Shown here piece after piece: positions 50,095 through 58,666 of a stretch of DNA of 64,000 nucleotides. Numbering within the stretch: the first letter of the stretch is position 1; every line of letters begins with the position of its first letter. The translations under genes and the position numbers were made by a program. Source of the stretch: JAOPZW01 sp963806015 (GTDB lineage Bacteria > Actinomycetota > Thermoleophilia > Solirubrobacterales > Solirubrobacteraceae). Below the pieces are notes generated by a model. That model saw nothing but the letters and a program-made list of their open reading frames with translations. It had not been told where the DNA came from and made no database searches. Location: the NCBI GenBank assembly GCA_963806015.1, contig CAWDWM010000002.1:372001-436000 (forward strand), given 5' to 3'.

Positions 50095-51188
50095 GCGCCG
50101 CGGGCGACGCCGGCGACCTGCGCGTCGGCGTCGTCGGCCTGGGGTGGGCCGGCCAGCAGCACATCGCCGCCTACGACGCGCTCCCCGGCGCGCAGGTGGC
50201 CGCGATCGCCGGCCTGGAGGAGCCCATGCGCGAGGAGCTCGCCGCGCGCTATCGGATCGAGCATCACATCGCGCGCTGGGAGGACCTGCTCGACCTCGAC
50301 GGCCTCGACGCGGTCAGCGTTGCCGTGCCGACCTTCCTGCACGCCCCGATCGCCATCGCGGCGCTGGAGCGCGGGATCCATGTGCTGTGCGAGAAGCCGA
50401 TAGCGCTGAACGGGCCCGAGGCCGACGCGATGGTGCGGGCCGCGCGCGCGGCCGACCGCGTGCTCGAGGTCGCGTTCAACCATCGCCAGCGCGGCGACAT
50501 CCAGGCGCTCAAGGCGGTCGTCGACGCCGGCCGGCTGGGACACCCCTACTACGCCAAGGCGTGGTGGCTGCGCCGGACGGGAATCCCGACGCTGGGCAGC
50601 TGGTTCACGCGGGCCGAGCTGGCGGGCGGCGGGCCGCTGGTCGACATCGGCGTGCACGTCCTCGACTACTCGCTGTTCCTGCTCGGCAACCCCGAGGTGG
50701 TCGCCGTGAGCGCCTCGACCTACGACCTGCTCGCCACCGCCGGCTTCGGGTCGAGCCCCGACTCCAACAAGACCGGCGCGACCGGCGACAAGACGTTCGA
50801 CGTCGAGGACCTGGCCTCGGTCTTCATGCGCCTGGCCGACGGAGGGACGCTGCTCGTCGAGGCCAGCTGGGCCGCGCACCGCCGCGACGGCGACGAGTTC
50901 GGCATCACGCTCTACGGCACCGACGGAGGCGCCGAGCTGATCGTCGACGACTACGCGCCCGAGGGCGCGCTGCGCGTCTTCTCCGACGACGGCGGCAGCG
51001 CGGTGGCGACCACCGTGCCCGTGAAGCCCGGCCGCGGCCATCAGGCCGTCGTCGAGCAGTTCGCGGAGAAGGTCCGCGCCGGCGGGTGGAATCGCTACGA
51101 CGGTTCCGGCGCGGCGGCACTCGCGCACATCGTCGACGCCTGCTACCGCTCGGCCGCCGAGCAGCGCGAGATCCGCCTCGCTTCCTAG
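50091..51188 (+). CDS. Gfo/Idh/MocA-family oxidoreductase
   Basis: GTG 50091, overlapping the ThuA stop, gives 365 residues. The Rossmann fold is GVVGLGWAGQQHIAAYDAL. The cofactor-catalytic loop is HVLCEKPIALNGPEAD (Lys of EKP). The C-terminal alpha/beta domain contains GGGPLVDIGVHVLDYSLFLL with its conserved DIGxHxxD. Such enzymes oxidise or epimerise sugars and inositols with NAD(P). Partnership with ThuA suggests a ThuB-like role. The stop shares CTAG 51185-51188 with the convergent hydrolase. Confidence 0.93.
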   Translation: MSAAGDAGDLRVGVVGLGWAGQQHIAAYDALPGAQVAAIAGLEEPMREELAARYRIEHHIARWEDLLDLDGLDAVSVAVPTFLHAPIAIAALERGIHVLCEKPIALNGPEADAMVRAARAADRVLEVAFNHRQRGDIQALKAVVDAGRLGHPYYAKAWWLRRTGIPTLGSWFTRAELAGGGPLVDIGVHVLDYSLFLLGNPEVVAVSASTYDLLATAGFGSSPDSNKTGATGDKTFDVEDLASVFMRLADGGTLLVEASWAAHRRDGDEFGITLYGTDGGAELIVDDYAPEGALRVFSDDGGSAVATTVPVKPGRGHQAVVEQFAEKVRAGGWNRYDGSGAAALAHIVDACYRSAAEQREIRLAS

Positions 51189-52075
51189 GGCGCCGTCCAC
51201 CCGACCTCGGCCCAGAACCCCGCCAGCGCGGTCGCGGTGGCCTCGGGGGCCTCTTCGGCCACGTGGTGGCCGCTGTCGATGCCGGCGCCGCGCAGGTCAT
51301 CCGCCCAGTCCCGCCACAGGGCGAGCGGGTCGCCGCCGAGCAGGTGCGTGTCCTCGCGGGTGGCCCAGAGCACCTGCACCGGGCAGCGCACGCGCCGCCC
51401 GGCGGCGCGGTCGGCCTCATCGTGCTCGACGTCGATCGTCACCCCGGCGCGGTAGTCCTCGCACATGCCGTGCACGACGGCGGGATCGCGCAGCGCGGCC
51501 CATACGTCCGCGTGCGCCTCGGCGCCCATGACCTCGGGGCCGTTGATCCGGTACCAGTCCTCGGGGCCGGCCGCCGCGATCACCTTCTCGGCCGGCTTGG
51601 CGGTCTGGGCGAGGAAGAACCAGTGCCACCACTCGCGGGCGAAGTCCAGGTCGATCCGCGCGAGCGCCTCGGCGATCGGGACGGCGCGGCCGACCGTGGT
51701 CAGCGCCACGATCCGTTCCGGGTGGTCCATGGCGGTGCGAAACGCGGCGGGCGCGCCGCGGTCGTGGCCGGCCACGGCGAAGCGCTCGTGCCCGAGGGCG
51801 TCCATCAGCGCGACGACGTCGCCCGCCATCGCGCGCTTGGACGCCTGGGCGTGGCCGGGGGCGTCCGGCGGTGCGGTGGAGCCCCCGTAGCCGCGCAGGT
51901 CGGGGCAGACGACGGTGTGGCGGTCGGCCAGCAGCGCGGCGACGCGATGCCAGGTGGCGAGCGTGCGCGGGTGGCCGTGCAGCAGCACGACGGGCGGCCC
52001 GTCGCCGCCGTGGCGCACCCGCAGCGCGACCTCGCCGCAGTCGACGGTCTGCAGGACGAAGCCGTCGAAGAACAT
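51185..52075 (-). CDS. Alpha/beta hydrolase, haloacetate-dehalogenase-like
   Basis: The 296-residue protein starts MFFDGFVLQTVDCG, typical of haloacetate dehalogenases; ATG 52087 would add four residues. The oxyanion HGHPRT is at residues 33-38. The nucleophile elbow is AGHDRGAPAAFR, with Asp105 and Arg106. Halide-pocket residues EWWHWFFLAQ and the base His in GIDSGHHVAEEAP are present. In fluoroacetate dehalogenases a second Arg follows three residues after the first (DRGxR); here that position is Pro109. The carboxylate pocket therefore differs and the substrate may not be a haloacetate. It ends in CTAG with the convergent gene. Confidence 0.85.
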   Translation of the reverse strand: MFFDGFVLQTVDCGEVALRVRHGGDGPPVVLLHGHPRTLATWHRVAALLADRHTVVCPDLRGYGGSTAPPDAPGHAQASKRAMAGDVVALMDALGHERFAVAGHDRGAPAAFRTAMDHPERIVALTTVGRAVPIAEALARIDLDFAREWWHWFFLAQTAKPAEKVIAAAGPEDWYRINGPEVMGAEAHADVWAALRDPAVVHGMCEDYRAGVTIDVEHDEADRAAGRRVRCPVQVLWATREDTHLLGGDPLALWRDWADDLRGAGIDSGHHVAEEAPEATATALAGFWAEVGWTAP

Positions 52076-52289
52076 GCGCCGCCCCATACCCGGTCGCTGC
52101 GCAGACCATCCGGCGAGCTGCGCGCAATCCCAGGTTCCTGGGGTTTCGCCGGGGCCCTGCCTTGGCCACACTGTTCACGTTGCTCGCGTACCGGCTGAGC
52201 GCACCCGCGGCGAGATCGTCAGGCTCTCCCATCGCGGGCTGGGCGTGCGCGACTTCGCGCTGGCCGTCGGGCGGCGCCTGCGCCGGGTC

Positions 52290-52688
52290 GTGCCGTTCGA
52301 CGCGGACCAGCTGGCCGACCTCGTGGCGAGCGGTCGCCGCGGCGACGCCGTCGCGTTGTTCCTGACCGTGGCCGCGAACGCCCCCTCCGAGGGCGTCGGG
52401 CAGATGCGGGAAGGGCCGAGCTGGCCCTGGTTCGAGGAGGTGGCGCACACCGCCCTGTACGACGAGGCCCTGCTGGGCGACCGCACGGTGTCACGCAGCG
52501 GGCTCGCCGACGTCACCGTGCCCGCTCTGGTCGCCGACGGCGGGGCGAGCCCCGAGTGGCTGCGGAGCACCGCCGCCGTACTCGCCGACGCCCTCCCGGA
52601 CGCGCGGCACCACACGCTCGCCGGTCAGACCCACGCCGTCGACCCCGAGGTCCTCGCGCCCGTGCTCGCGGAGTTCTTCGCCGCGTGA
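52290..52688 (+). pseudogene. 5'-truncated alpha/beta hydrolase
   Basis: Only the C-terminal half of an alpha/beta hydrolase is readable: ADQLADLVASGRRGDAVALF, then VPALVADGGASPEWLRSTAA, and LAGQTHAVDPEVLAPVLAEFF, where His is the usual catalytic base. The nucleophile elbow and oxyanion loop that should precede are missing. Upstream DNA shows the convergent dehalogenase gene instead. It is therefore a remnant of a different hydrolase, left by a deletion. The exact upstream border cannot be set. Confidence 0.7.
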
Positions 52689-53018
52689 GCGGGCCGCGCG
52701 CGGCGGGATCGGCGGCCACGATCGCGACAGCGACCTGGAAGCGCTACCAATGCCCCCTGCGCACCGCGCCACAGTCACAGCGCCAGGTGTTGTCGGATTG
52801 GTAGTGCAGCGGCTGCAGGCAGATCCCCTCGAAGCTCGGCGCCACCAACATGCCACCCGCCAGCCCGAAGTTCGCGTGCGGCTCCCCGCGGATCGCCATC
52901 ATCCGCGAGTGCTGGCACCGCGGGGTGGATGCTTCCCAATCGGCCCTCGACGGCATGGAGGAATTTTAGGACTCGAACCGGCGCATCCCCGCTCGTGGAG
53001 CCAAACGACCGTTTGACC
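52689..53018. other. Degenerate stretch between the hydrolase remnant and thrC
   Basis: This 330-bp stretch has lower GC than its surroundings and no clear gene. It holds a possible 70-codon minus-strand frame (52744-52956) and, at 52956-52979, a minus-strand GGTTCGAGTCC followed by TAAAATTCCTCCA. That string resembles the 3' end of a tRNA, but no body or matching acceptor stem is present. Together with the neighbouring truncated gene it looks like a scar of past insertion and deletion. Confidence 0.4.
52744..52956 (-). CDS. Doubtful 70-residue frame
   Basis: The frame starts with ATG 52956 and includes IRGEPHANFGLAGGMLVAPS, CLQPLHYQSDNTW and RCDCGAVRRGHW. The composition is not that of a typical antisense shadow. 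No ribosome binding site or family match is visible, and it lies in DNA that appears decayed. It may be a fragment. Confidence 0.22.
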   Translation of the reverse strand: MPSRADWEASTPRCQHSRMMAIRGEPHANFGLAGGMLVAPSFEGICLQPLHYQSDNTWRCDCGAVRRGHW

Positions 53019-54029
53019 TCAGCCGAGCACCGCCCGCTCGACCGCCTCGAGCTCGGGCTCGCATGGCACGACCGAGCCGGACTGTTCGAGCGCCGTCTGC
53101 GGGTCCTTCAGACCGTGCCCGGTGAGGACGCAGACCACGCGTGAGGCGCCGGCGGCGCCGTGCTTGAGCAGGCCGGCAACCGAGGCCGCGCTGGCCGGCT
53201 CGCAGAAGACGCCCTCGCGCGCGGCCAGCAGGCGGTAGGCGGCGAGGATCTCGTCGTCCGTGACGGCCTCGATGGCGCCGCGCGACTCGGTCACCGCAGC
53301 CATCGCCTCCTCCCAGCGGGCGGGATTGCCGATGCGGATCGCGCTGGCGATCGTCTCGGGCTTGGCCACCGGCGCGCCGTGGACCAGCGGCGCCGCACCG
53401 GCGGCCTGGTAGCCGAGCATCCGCGGTTCGTGGCCGGCCTCGCGAAAGCCCTTCCAGTACGCCGTGATGTTGCCCGCGTTGCCGACCGGGATGCACAGCG
53501 CATCGATCTCGCCGAGCTCTTCGATGACCTCGAAGGCGGCGGTCTTCTGGCCCTCCAGGCGAAACGGGTTGACGCTGTTGACCAGCGCGATCGGGTGGCG
53601 CTGGGTCAGCTCGCGCACGAGCGCGAGTGCCTCGTCGAAGTTCCCGCGCAGCGCGACGACGCGCGCGCCGTGCATGAGCGCCTGGGCGAGCTTGCCCGCC
53701 GCGATCTTGCCCTCGGGCACGATCACCGCGCCGCCGATCCCGGCGCGCGCGGCGTAGGCGGCCAGCGAGGCGGCCGTGTTGCCGGTCGAGGCGCAGATGA
53801 CCATCTCGGCGCCCGAGCGCACCGCGTCGCTGACCGCGCAGGTCATCCCGCGGTCCTTGAACGAGCCCGTGGGGTTGGTGCCCTCGAGCTTGAGCCACAC
53901 CTCCACCCCGGCCTGCTCGCTGACGCGCGGCGCGTGGACGAGCGGCGTCGAGCCCTCCTGCAGAGAGATCACGGGATCGCCCTCGGCGAACGGCAGCCGG
54001 TCGCGGTAGCGCTCGATGAGGCCGGTCAT
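53019..54029 (-). CDS. thrC: Threonine synthase
   Basis: A 336-residue PLP enzyme that converts O-phosphohomoserine to threonine. The PLP lysine is Lys58 in NPTGSFKDRGM. The phosphate-binding loop appears as ASTGNTAASLAAYAARAG in pieces (STGNTAAS), and the distal glycine-rich loop as PVGNAGNITAYWKGF. The length matches the short, actinobacterial class. The start follows the hom stop by three bases, so lysA, hom and thrC form one operon. thrB is elsewhere (35401). Confidence 0.95.
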   Translation of the reverse strand: MTGLIERYRDRLPFAEGDPVISLQEGSTPLVHAPRVSEQAGVEVWLKLEGTNPTGSFKDRGMTCAVSDAVRSGAEMVICASTGNTAASLAAYAARAGIGGAVIVPEGKIAAGKLAQALMHGARVVALRGNFDEALALVRELTQRHPIALVNSVNPFRLEGQKTAAFEVIEELGEIDALCIPVGNAGNITAYWKGFREAGHEPRMLGYQAAGAAPLVHGAPVAKPETIASAIRIGNPARWEEAMAAVTESRGAIEAVTDDEILAAYRLLAAREGVFCEPASAASVAGLLKHGAAGASRVVCVLTGHGLKDPQTALEQSGSVVPCEPELEAVERAVLG

Positions 54030-54032
54030 CGC

Positions 54033-55262
54033 CTAGAGGAACTCCTCGTCGATGACCCGGATCGCGCGCGGCCGCGCACGCATGAAGTCCAGGCCGCCGA
54101 TCAGCTCCAGGGCGGCGTAGAAGCGCGACTCGAGCAGCGGGTGGGTCACCATGACCAGGCGCGCGTTCTCCCCCAGCCCCTTCTGGACCACGGAGCGGAT
54201 CGAGGCGCCCTGCAGCCCCAGCAGCTGGGCGATCTGGGCCAGCACGCCGGGACGGTCGGCCACCTCCAGGTGCAGGTAGAAGGCCGACTCGACGTCGCTG
54301 ACGATGGCCAGGTCGTCGGTCGTCTCGGGCGTCGAGGCGGGCGGGATCATCGCGCTGATGACGTCGCCCAGGACGGCGCTCGCCGTCTGCGGGCCGCCGG
54401 CGCCGGGCCCGCTCAGCGTGATCTCGGTGATGGCCTGCGACTCGACGGTCACCGCGTTGAAGGGGCCGTTGACGCTGGCCAGCGGATGGGCGCCGTAGAG
54501 GAAGGCCGGGTGCACGCGCACGCTGAGCCCGCCCTCGACGCGCTCGGCGGTGCCGATGAGCTTGAGCCCCAGCCCGAGGTCGCGCGCGTACTCCATGTCG
54601 TCGGCCGTGATGTGCTCGATGCCCTCGTAGAGCACCTGGTCGAGGTGCACCGGCGTGTTGAACGCCAGCCGCGCGAGGATCGCCATCTTGGCCGCCGCGT
54701 CCTTGCCGTTGACGTCCTCGGAGGGGTCGGCCTCGGCGTAGCCCAGCGCCTGGGCCTCCGCCAGCGCGTCGTCGTAGGAGGCGCCGGTCTCCGCCATGCG
54801 CGTGAGGATGAAGTTGGTCGTCCCGTTGACGATCCCGTGCAGGCGGTCGATGTGGGCCCCCGCCAGCGACTCCTGCAGGACGCGGATGATCGGCACGACG
54901 CCGGCCACCGCGGCCTCGAAGCGCAGCTGCACGCCGTGCTCGCGCGCCGCCGCCCACAGCTCCTCGCCGTGCTGGGAGAGCAGCTGCTTGTTGGCGGTGA
55001 CGACGTGCCTGCCGGCCGCCATCGCGCGCAGGACGTAGTCGCGCGCCGGGTCCAGGCCGCCCATCAGCTCGACGACGAGGTCCGAGGCGGCGAGGATCTC
55101 CTCGAAGTCGCCGCGCGAGCGCGTCAGTACCCCGCGCAGCTCGGGCCGCAGGCCGGTGATGGCCTCGATCTGGCCCGCGCGCGCCTCCAGCAGCTCGGCG
55201 AAGGCCGAGCCGACGGTGCCGTGGCCGAGCAGGCCGACGCCGAAGGGCTCAGACAGGCCCAC
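54033..55262 (-). CDS. hom: Homoserine dehydrogenase with ACT domain
   Basis: A 409-residue enzyme that reduces aspartate semialdehyde to homoserine. The NAD(P) loop is VGLLGHGTVGSAFAELL. The catalytic region is VNGTTNFILTRMAE, then AEADPSEDVNGKDAAAKM. The C-terminal 80 residues form an ACT domain (HLEVADRPGVLAQIAQLLG) that normally gives threonine feedback inhibition. The start overlaps the lysA 3' end by 14 bp and the stop lies 3 nt before thrC. Confidence 0.95.
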   Translation of the reverse strand: MGLSEPFGVGLLGHGTVGSAFAELLEARAGQIEAITGLRPELRGVLTRSRGDFEEILAASDLVVELMGGLDPARDYVLRAMAAGRHVVTANKQLLSQHGEELWAAAREHGVQLRFEAAVAGVVPIIRVLQESLAGAHIDRLHGIVNGTTNFILTRMAETGASYDDALAEAQALGYAEADPSEDVNGKDAAAKMAILARLAFNTPVHLDQVLYEGIEHITADDMEYARDLGLGLKLIGTAERVEGGLSVRVHPAFLYGAHPLASVNGPFNAVTVESQAITEITLSGPGAGGPQTASAVLGDVISAMIPPASTPETTDDLAIVSDVESAFYLHLEVADRPGVLAQIAQLLGLQGASIRSVVQKGLGENARLVMVTHPLLESRFYAALELIGGLDFMRARPRAIRVIDEEFL

Positions 55263-56583
55263 GGGGTCCCCCCTCGGCCGCGCTCCGCGCCCTTGGCGAG
55301 TGTTGGAGGGGGCGCTCGACGTCCCTCGCCACCAGGTCCGCGTACGTCTCGCGGCGGACGGCCAGGCGCGCGTCGCCGTCCTTGACGATGACGACCGGCG
55401 CGCGCGGGACGCCGTTGTAGGTGTTCGACATGGCGAAGCCGTAGGCGCCGGTGGCCGGGGTCACGACGACGTCGCCCACCCGGGGGTCGGCGAGCTCGGC
55501 GTCGCGGACGATGAGGTCGCCCGACTCGCAGTGCTTGCCCACGAGATGGCAGTAGGTCCCGCCGCCGAAGCGCGACGCGATCTGCGCCTCGTAGCGCGCC
55601 CCGTAGAGCATCGGGCGCAGGTTGTCGGACATGCCCCCGTCGACCGCGACGTAGAGATCGACGTTGCGCTTCATGGACTGCACCGTGTACAGGGTGACGG
55701 TCGAGTTGGCCACGAGCGCGCGCCCCGGCTCGTCGAGGATGCGCACCCCGGGGCCCATGACGTCGCGCACCGCATCGACCTTGGCCGCCACGTACTCCTC
55801 GATGGTGGGCGGGTGCTCGGAGTTGACGTAGGCGACGCCGAGGCCGCCGCCGAGGTTGACCATCCCGTGGCTGGCCAGGTCGGCCATGGCCTCCAGCGCG
55901 GTGCGGAAGCTCTCGACGTCGTAGATCTGCGAGCCGATGTGCAGGTGCAGGCCCTCGAGCTCGAGCCGGTCGGAGGCGTCGAGGCGCTCGATGGCGGCGG
56001 GCGCCGACTGCAGGCCGAAGCCGAACTTCGTGTTCGGGCCGCCGGTGGAGATCGACGGGTGGGTGTCGGGGCTGATGCCGGGCGCCACGCGCAGCTGGAC
56101 GCGCTGCGTCGCGCCTTCGGGCACGAGGCGATCGAGATGGTCGATGTCGGTGTGGTTGTCGACGACGACATGACCGACGCCCGCGGCCACCGCCTCGGCC
56201 AGCTCGGCCTCGGACTTCGCGTTGCCGTGCAGGTGGATCTTCGCGGGGTCGAAGCCGGCCTTGAGCGCGATGGCCAGCTCGCCGCCCGAGGCCACGTCGC
56301 ACGCCAGGCCCTCCTCGCGCAGGATGCGCAGGACGGCGGTGCACGGAAAGGCCTTGGAGGCGAAGTGGACCTCGAAGTCCTCGCAGCGGGCCGCGTAGGC
56401 GCTGACAAAGGCCCGCGCGCGCTCGCGGACGTCATCCTCGACGACGACGTAGGCGGGCGTGCCGAACTCCTGCGCCAGGGCGACGGCGTCGCAGCCGCCC
56501 AGCTCGAGGTGCCCGGCCTCGGTGACCCGGCTGCCGAGCGGATAGACGTGGCTGAGGTGCGGCGCGGCCATCGCGCGCGGCAT
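55249..56583 (-). CDS. lysA: Diaminopimelate decarboxylase
   Basis: A 444-residue fold-type III PLP enzyme making lysine from meso-diaminopimelate. The PLP lysine is Lys77 in VHFASKAFPCTAVL. The phosphate loop is in the HLHIGSQIYDV region. The closing motifs ESGDLI (with GKHCESGD) and GAYGFAMSNTYNGVPR are typical. ATG 56583 or 56571 are both possible starts. It opens the operon lysA-hom-thrC, linking two branches of the aspartate pathway. A hydrolase gene is divergent 11 nt away. Confidence 0.94.
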   Translation of the reverse strand: MPRAMAAPHLSHVYPLGSRVTEAGHLELGGCDAVALAQEFGTPAYVVVEDDVRERARAFVSAYAARCEDFEVHFASKAFPCTAVLRILREEGLACDVASGGELAIALKAGFDPAKIHLHGNAKSEAELAEAVAAGVGHVVVDNHTDIDHLDRLVPEGATQRVQLRVAPGISPDTHPSISTGGPNTKFGFGLQSAPAAIERLDASDRLELEGLHLHIGSQIYDVESFRTALEAMADLASHGMVNLGGGLGVAYVNSEHPPTIEEYVAAKVDAVRDVMGPGVRILDEPGRALVANSTVTLYTVQSMKRNVDLYVAVDGGMSDNLRPMLYGARYEAQIASRFGGGTYCHLVGKHCESGDLIVRDAELADPRVGDVVVTPATGAYGFAMSNTYNGVPRAPVVIVKDGDARLAVRRETYADLVARDVERPLQHSPRARSAAEGGPRGPV

Positions 56584-56594
56584 GATCCCAGGTC

Positions 56595-57293
56595 ATGCGC
56601 GCCGTCCACGTCGAGCCGCCATCCGCGCTGGGAGCCCGCGACGGGCTGGCCTACGCGCTCTTCCTGCCCGAGGGCGCCGGCGCCGGCGGCGTGGTGATGC
56701 TCCACGGCGCCGGCTCGCAGAAGGAGAACCAGTTCGACGTGGCGCGCGCCCTGCGCGCCGCGGGCGTGGCGGCGGTCTGCTTCGACCAGCGCGGCCACGG
56801 TGAGAGCGACGGCGCGCTCGGGGCCGGCGCGCTCGATGACGTGGCGACGATCGCGGAGCTGCTGCCGCCCGGTCCGATCGCGCTGCGCGGCTCGAGCATG
56901 GGCGGCTTCATGGCGCTCATGGCCAGCACGCGCATGGAGGTGGCGGGCGTCGTGGCCATCTGCCCTGCGACCGCCGAGCTCCTCGCGCGCGGGCTACGGA
57001 CGGGGCGCTTCTCGTTCCGGGCCGACCACGACGCCATGCACGCGCTGCTGACCGCGGCCGACGAGGCCGCGGCCGCCGCCGCGCTGGGCGAGCGGCTGCT
57101 GCTCATGCACGCCGAGGGCGACGAGCAGGTGCCGATCAGCGTCTCGCGCGAGCTGCACGCCGCCGCGCCCGGCAGCCGCCTGATCACGGTGCCGGGCGGC
57201 CATCACCGCTCCATCCAGCACGACCCCGAGCTGACCGCGGTCGCCGTGCGCTTCCTCACGCGGGTATTGCGGCCGCGCCCAGCGACGGCCTGA
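56595..57293 (+). CDS. Alpha/beta hydrolase (BAAT/dienelactone-hydrolase-like)
   Basis: A 232-residue alpha/beta hydrolase. The oxyanion region is VMLHGAGSQKENQFDVAR and the strand-turn FDQRGHGESDG follows. The nucleophile elbow is RGSSMGGFMALM, with the central Ser. The acid lies in LLMHAEGDEQVPI and the base His in VPGGHHRSIQHD. This is the monoacylglycerol-lipase or serine-aminopeptidase-like group; substrate unknown. It is divergent from lysA by 11 nt and its 3' end overlaps the convergent SDR gene by 38 bp. Confidence 0.88.
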   Translation: MRAVHVEPPSALGARDGLAYALFLPEGAGAGGVVMLHGAGSQKENQFDVARALRAAGVAAVCFDQRGHGESDGALGAGALDDVATIAELLPPGPIALRGSSMGGFMALMASTRMEVAGVVAICPATAELLARGLRTGRFSFRADHDAMHALLTAADEAAAAAALGERLLLMHAEGDEQVPISVSRELHAAAPGSRLITVPGGHHRSIQHDPELTAVAVRFLTRVLRPRPATA

Positions 57294-58437
57294 GCACCGG
57301 GGTGCGCACGTCGGACGACACGCCCGCCAACTCGACGGCGGCGGCGCGGTCCAGCGGGCGCTTGCCCCAGCGCGCGGCGCGGGCGAACTCGATGATCCGC
57401 CCGAAGTAGTCGTCCAGGCGCGCGGGCGCGATCCCCATCGGCTCGAGCAGCGCACGCGAACGGGCGTCGTCGAAGTGCAGGCGCATGGCGAAATACGGGA
57501 AGTACACCTCGCTGCGCTTGAGCATCCGGCGCGTCGAAGGCGCTGCCCGGCGCATGACCAGCGGATGCAGGAACCGCCGGTAGGCGCGCGGGGGCACCAG
57601 GCGCGGGGCGGGCCGATCGAAGCGGCCCGTGGCCATCTTCATGATCTCCCCCACGCTGGACGTGTGCGCTCCCGCCGTCAGGTGAAAGGTCCCGCCGGCC
57701 GCCTCGGGGTGCCCCGCGAGCGCCGCGACCGCGTCGGCGACGTAGTCGACCGACACCACGTCGACGGGCGAGCGCCGGCGCGCGGGGAGCAGCGGGTAGG
57801 CGCCCGCGTCAAAGGCGCGCAGCGGCCCGTACAGGACGTTGAACGACGCCGTCCAGCCGGTCGTGCTCTCGCCCACCACGATGCTCGGCCGCGCGATCGT
57901 CCACGGAAGCGTGCTCGAGCGCACGAGCGCCTCCGCCTCGTGCTTGGAGCGCTCGTAGGAGTTGCGGAACGCGCCGGTCTCGCGGTCGTCCTCATAGGCG
58001 GTCCCGCGGCGGGCGCCGGCCACGTAGGCCGTCGACACGTAGGTCACGCGCTGCAGGCCGGGAACGGCGCCCGCGAAGTCGAGCACTCGCCGGGTGCCCT
58101 CGACGTTGATGGCGCGCGCCTCCTCGAGCGGCAGGTCGAAGGCGACCGACGCCGCGCTGTGGATGACGCTCCCGACCCGTGCGGCCAGCTCGTCGTGGCG
58201 ATCGCCGAGGCCCAGGCGCGGCGCGGTCAGGTCGCCGGCGATCGCCACGGCACGGCCCGTCGAGGGGGCCTGGACGCGCGCCAGCACCGCGCGCAGCCGC
58301 GAGTCGGCCTCGGCGTCGTCGGCGGCGCGCACGAGGCAGTGGACCTCGTGGCCGGCGGCCATCAGCCGTGAGAGCACGGCCATGCCGACGAAGCCGGTGG
58401 CTCCGGTCAGCAGGATCGGACGTTCGGTTACGGGCAC
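57256..58437 (-). CDS. Extended SDR / thioester-reductase-like NAD-dependent epimerase
   Basis: GTG 58437, preceded by GAGGAG, gives 393 residues. The cofactor loop is ILLTGATGFVGMAVLSRLM near the N-terminus, the TGxxGxxG pattern of extended SDRs. The region VIHSAASVAFDLPLEEARAIN and VTYVSTAYVAGAR match carboxylic or thioester reductase domains (male-sterility/FAR type). The catalytic YxxxK is SYERSKHEAEALV. A C-terminal helical extension (RRFLHPLVMRRAAPSTRRML) resembles that of fatty-acyl reductases. It probably acts on an acyl or sterol-like substrate. Confidence 0.82.
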   Translation of the reverse strand: MPVTERPILLTGATGFVGMAVLSRLMAAGHEVHCLVRAADDAEADSRLRAVLARVQAPSTGRAVAIAGDLTAPRLGLGDRHDELAARVGSVIHSAASVAFDLPLEEARAINVEGTRRVLDFAGAVPGLQRVTYVSTAYVAGARRGTAYEDDRETGAFRNSYERSKHEAEALVRSSTLPWTIARPSIVVGESTTGWTASFNVLYGPLRAFDAGAYPLLPARRRSPVDVVSVDYVADAVAALAGHPEAAGGTFHLTAGAHTSSVGEIMKMATGRFDRPAPRLVPPRAYRRFLHPLVMRRAAPSTRRMLKRSEVYFPYFAMRLHFDDARSRALLEPMGIAPARLDDYFGRIIEFARAARWGKRPLDRAAAVELAGVSSDVRTPVLRPSLGAAAIPA

Positions 58438-58666
58438 GGGTTCGGTACTCCTCGTTCTCGTTCGGCGTCCCAGGGTGGCGTGCCGCATGGCCGGGGACCA
58501 TGGGCAGAGTGCACGGACTCGCGGCGCGCGTGCTGGACCAGTGGTCGAGCGCGCGACGCGGGCGCACATGCCTTCCCAACTATGGGCGTTGCCCGCCCGC
58601 GAGATGCTGAAACGCGGTTAACGGGCCCGTAACCCAGCGTAACGGACGTCGGCGCGCCTACCGCGG

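Noticed and set aside
52956..53030. Complete tRNA gene on the minus strand
   Set aside because: Only a T-arm/acceptor-like 3' string is present. No matching acceptor 5' strand, D-arm or anticodon arm can be drawn, and the T-stem pairs poorly.
58615..58635. Palindrome GGTTAACGGGCCCGTAACC as terminator after the M23 gene
   Set aside because: The palindrome has no loop and no T-run, and the symmetry breaks at one base. It is too weak to call.
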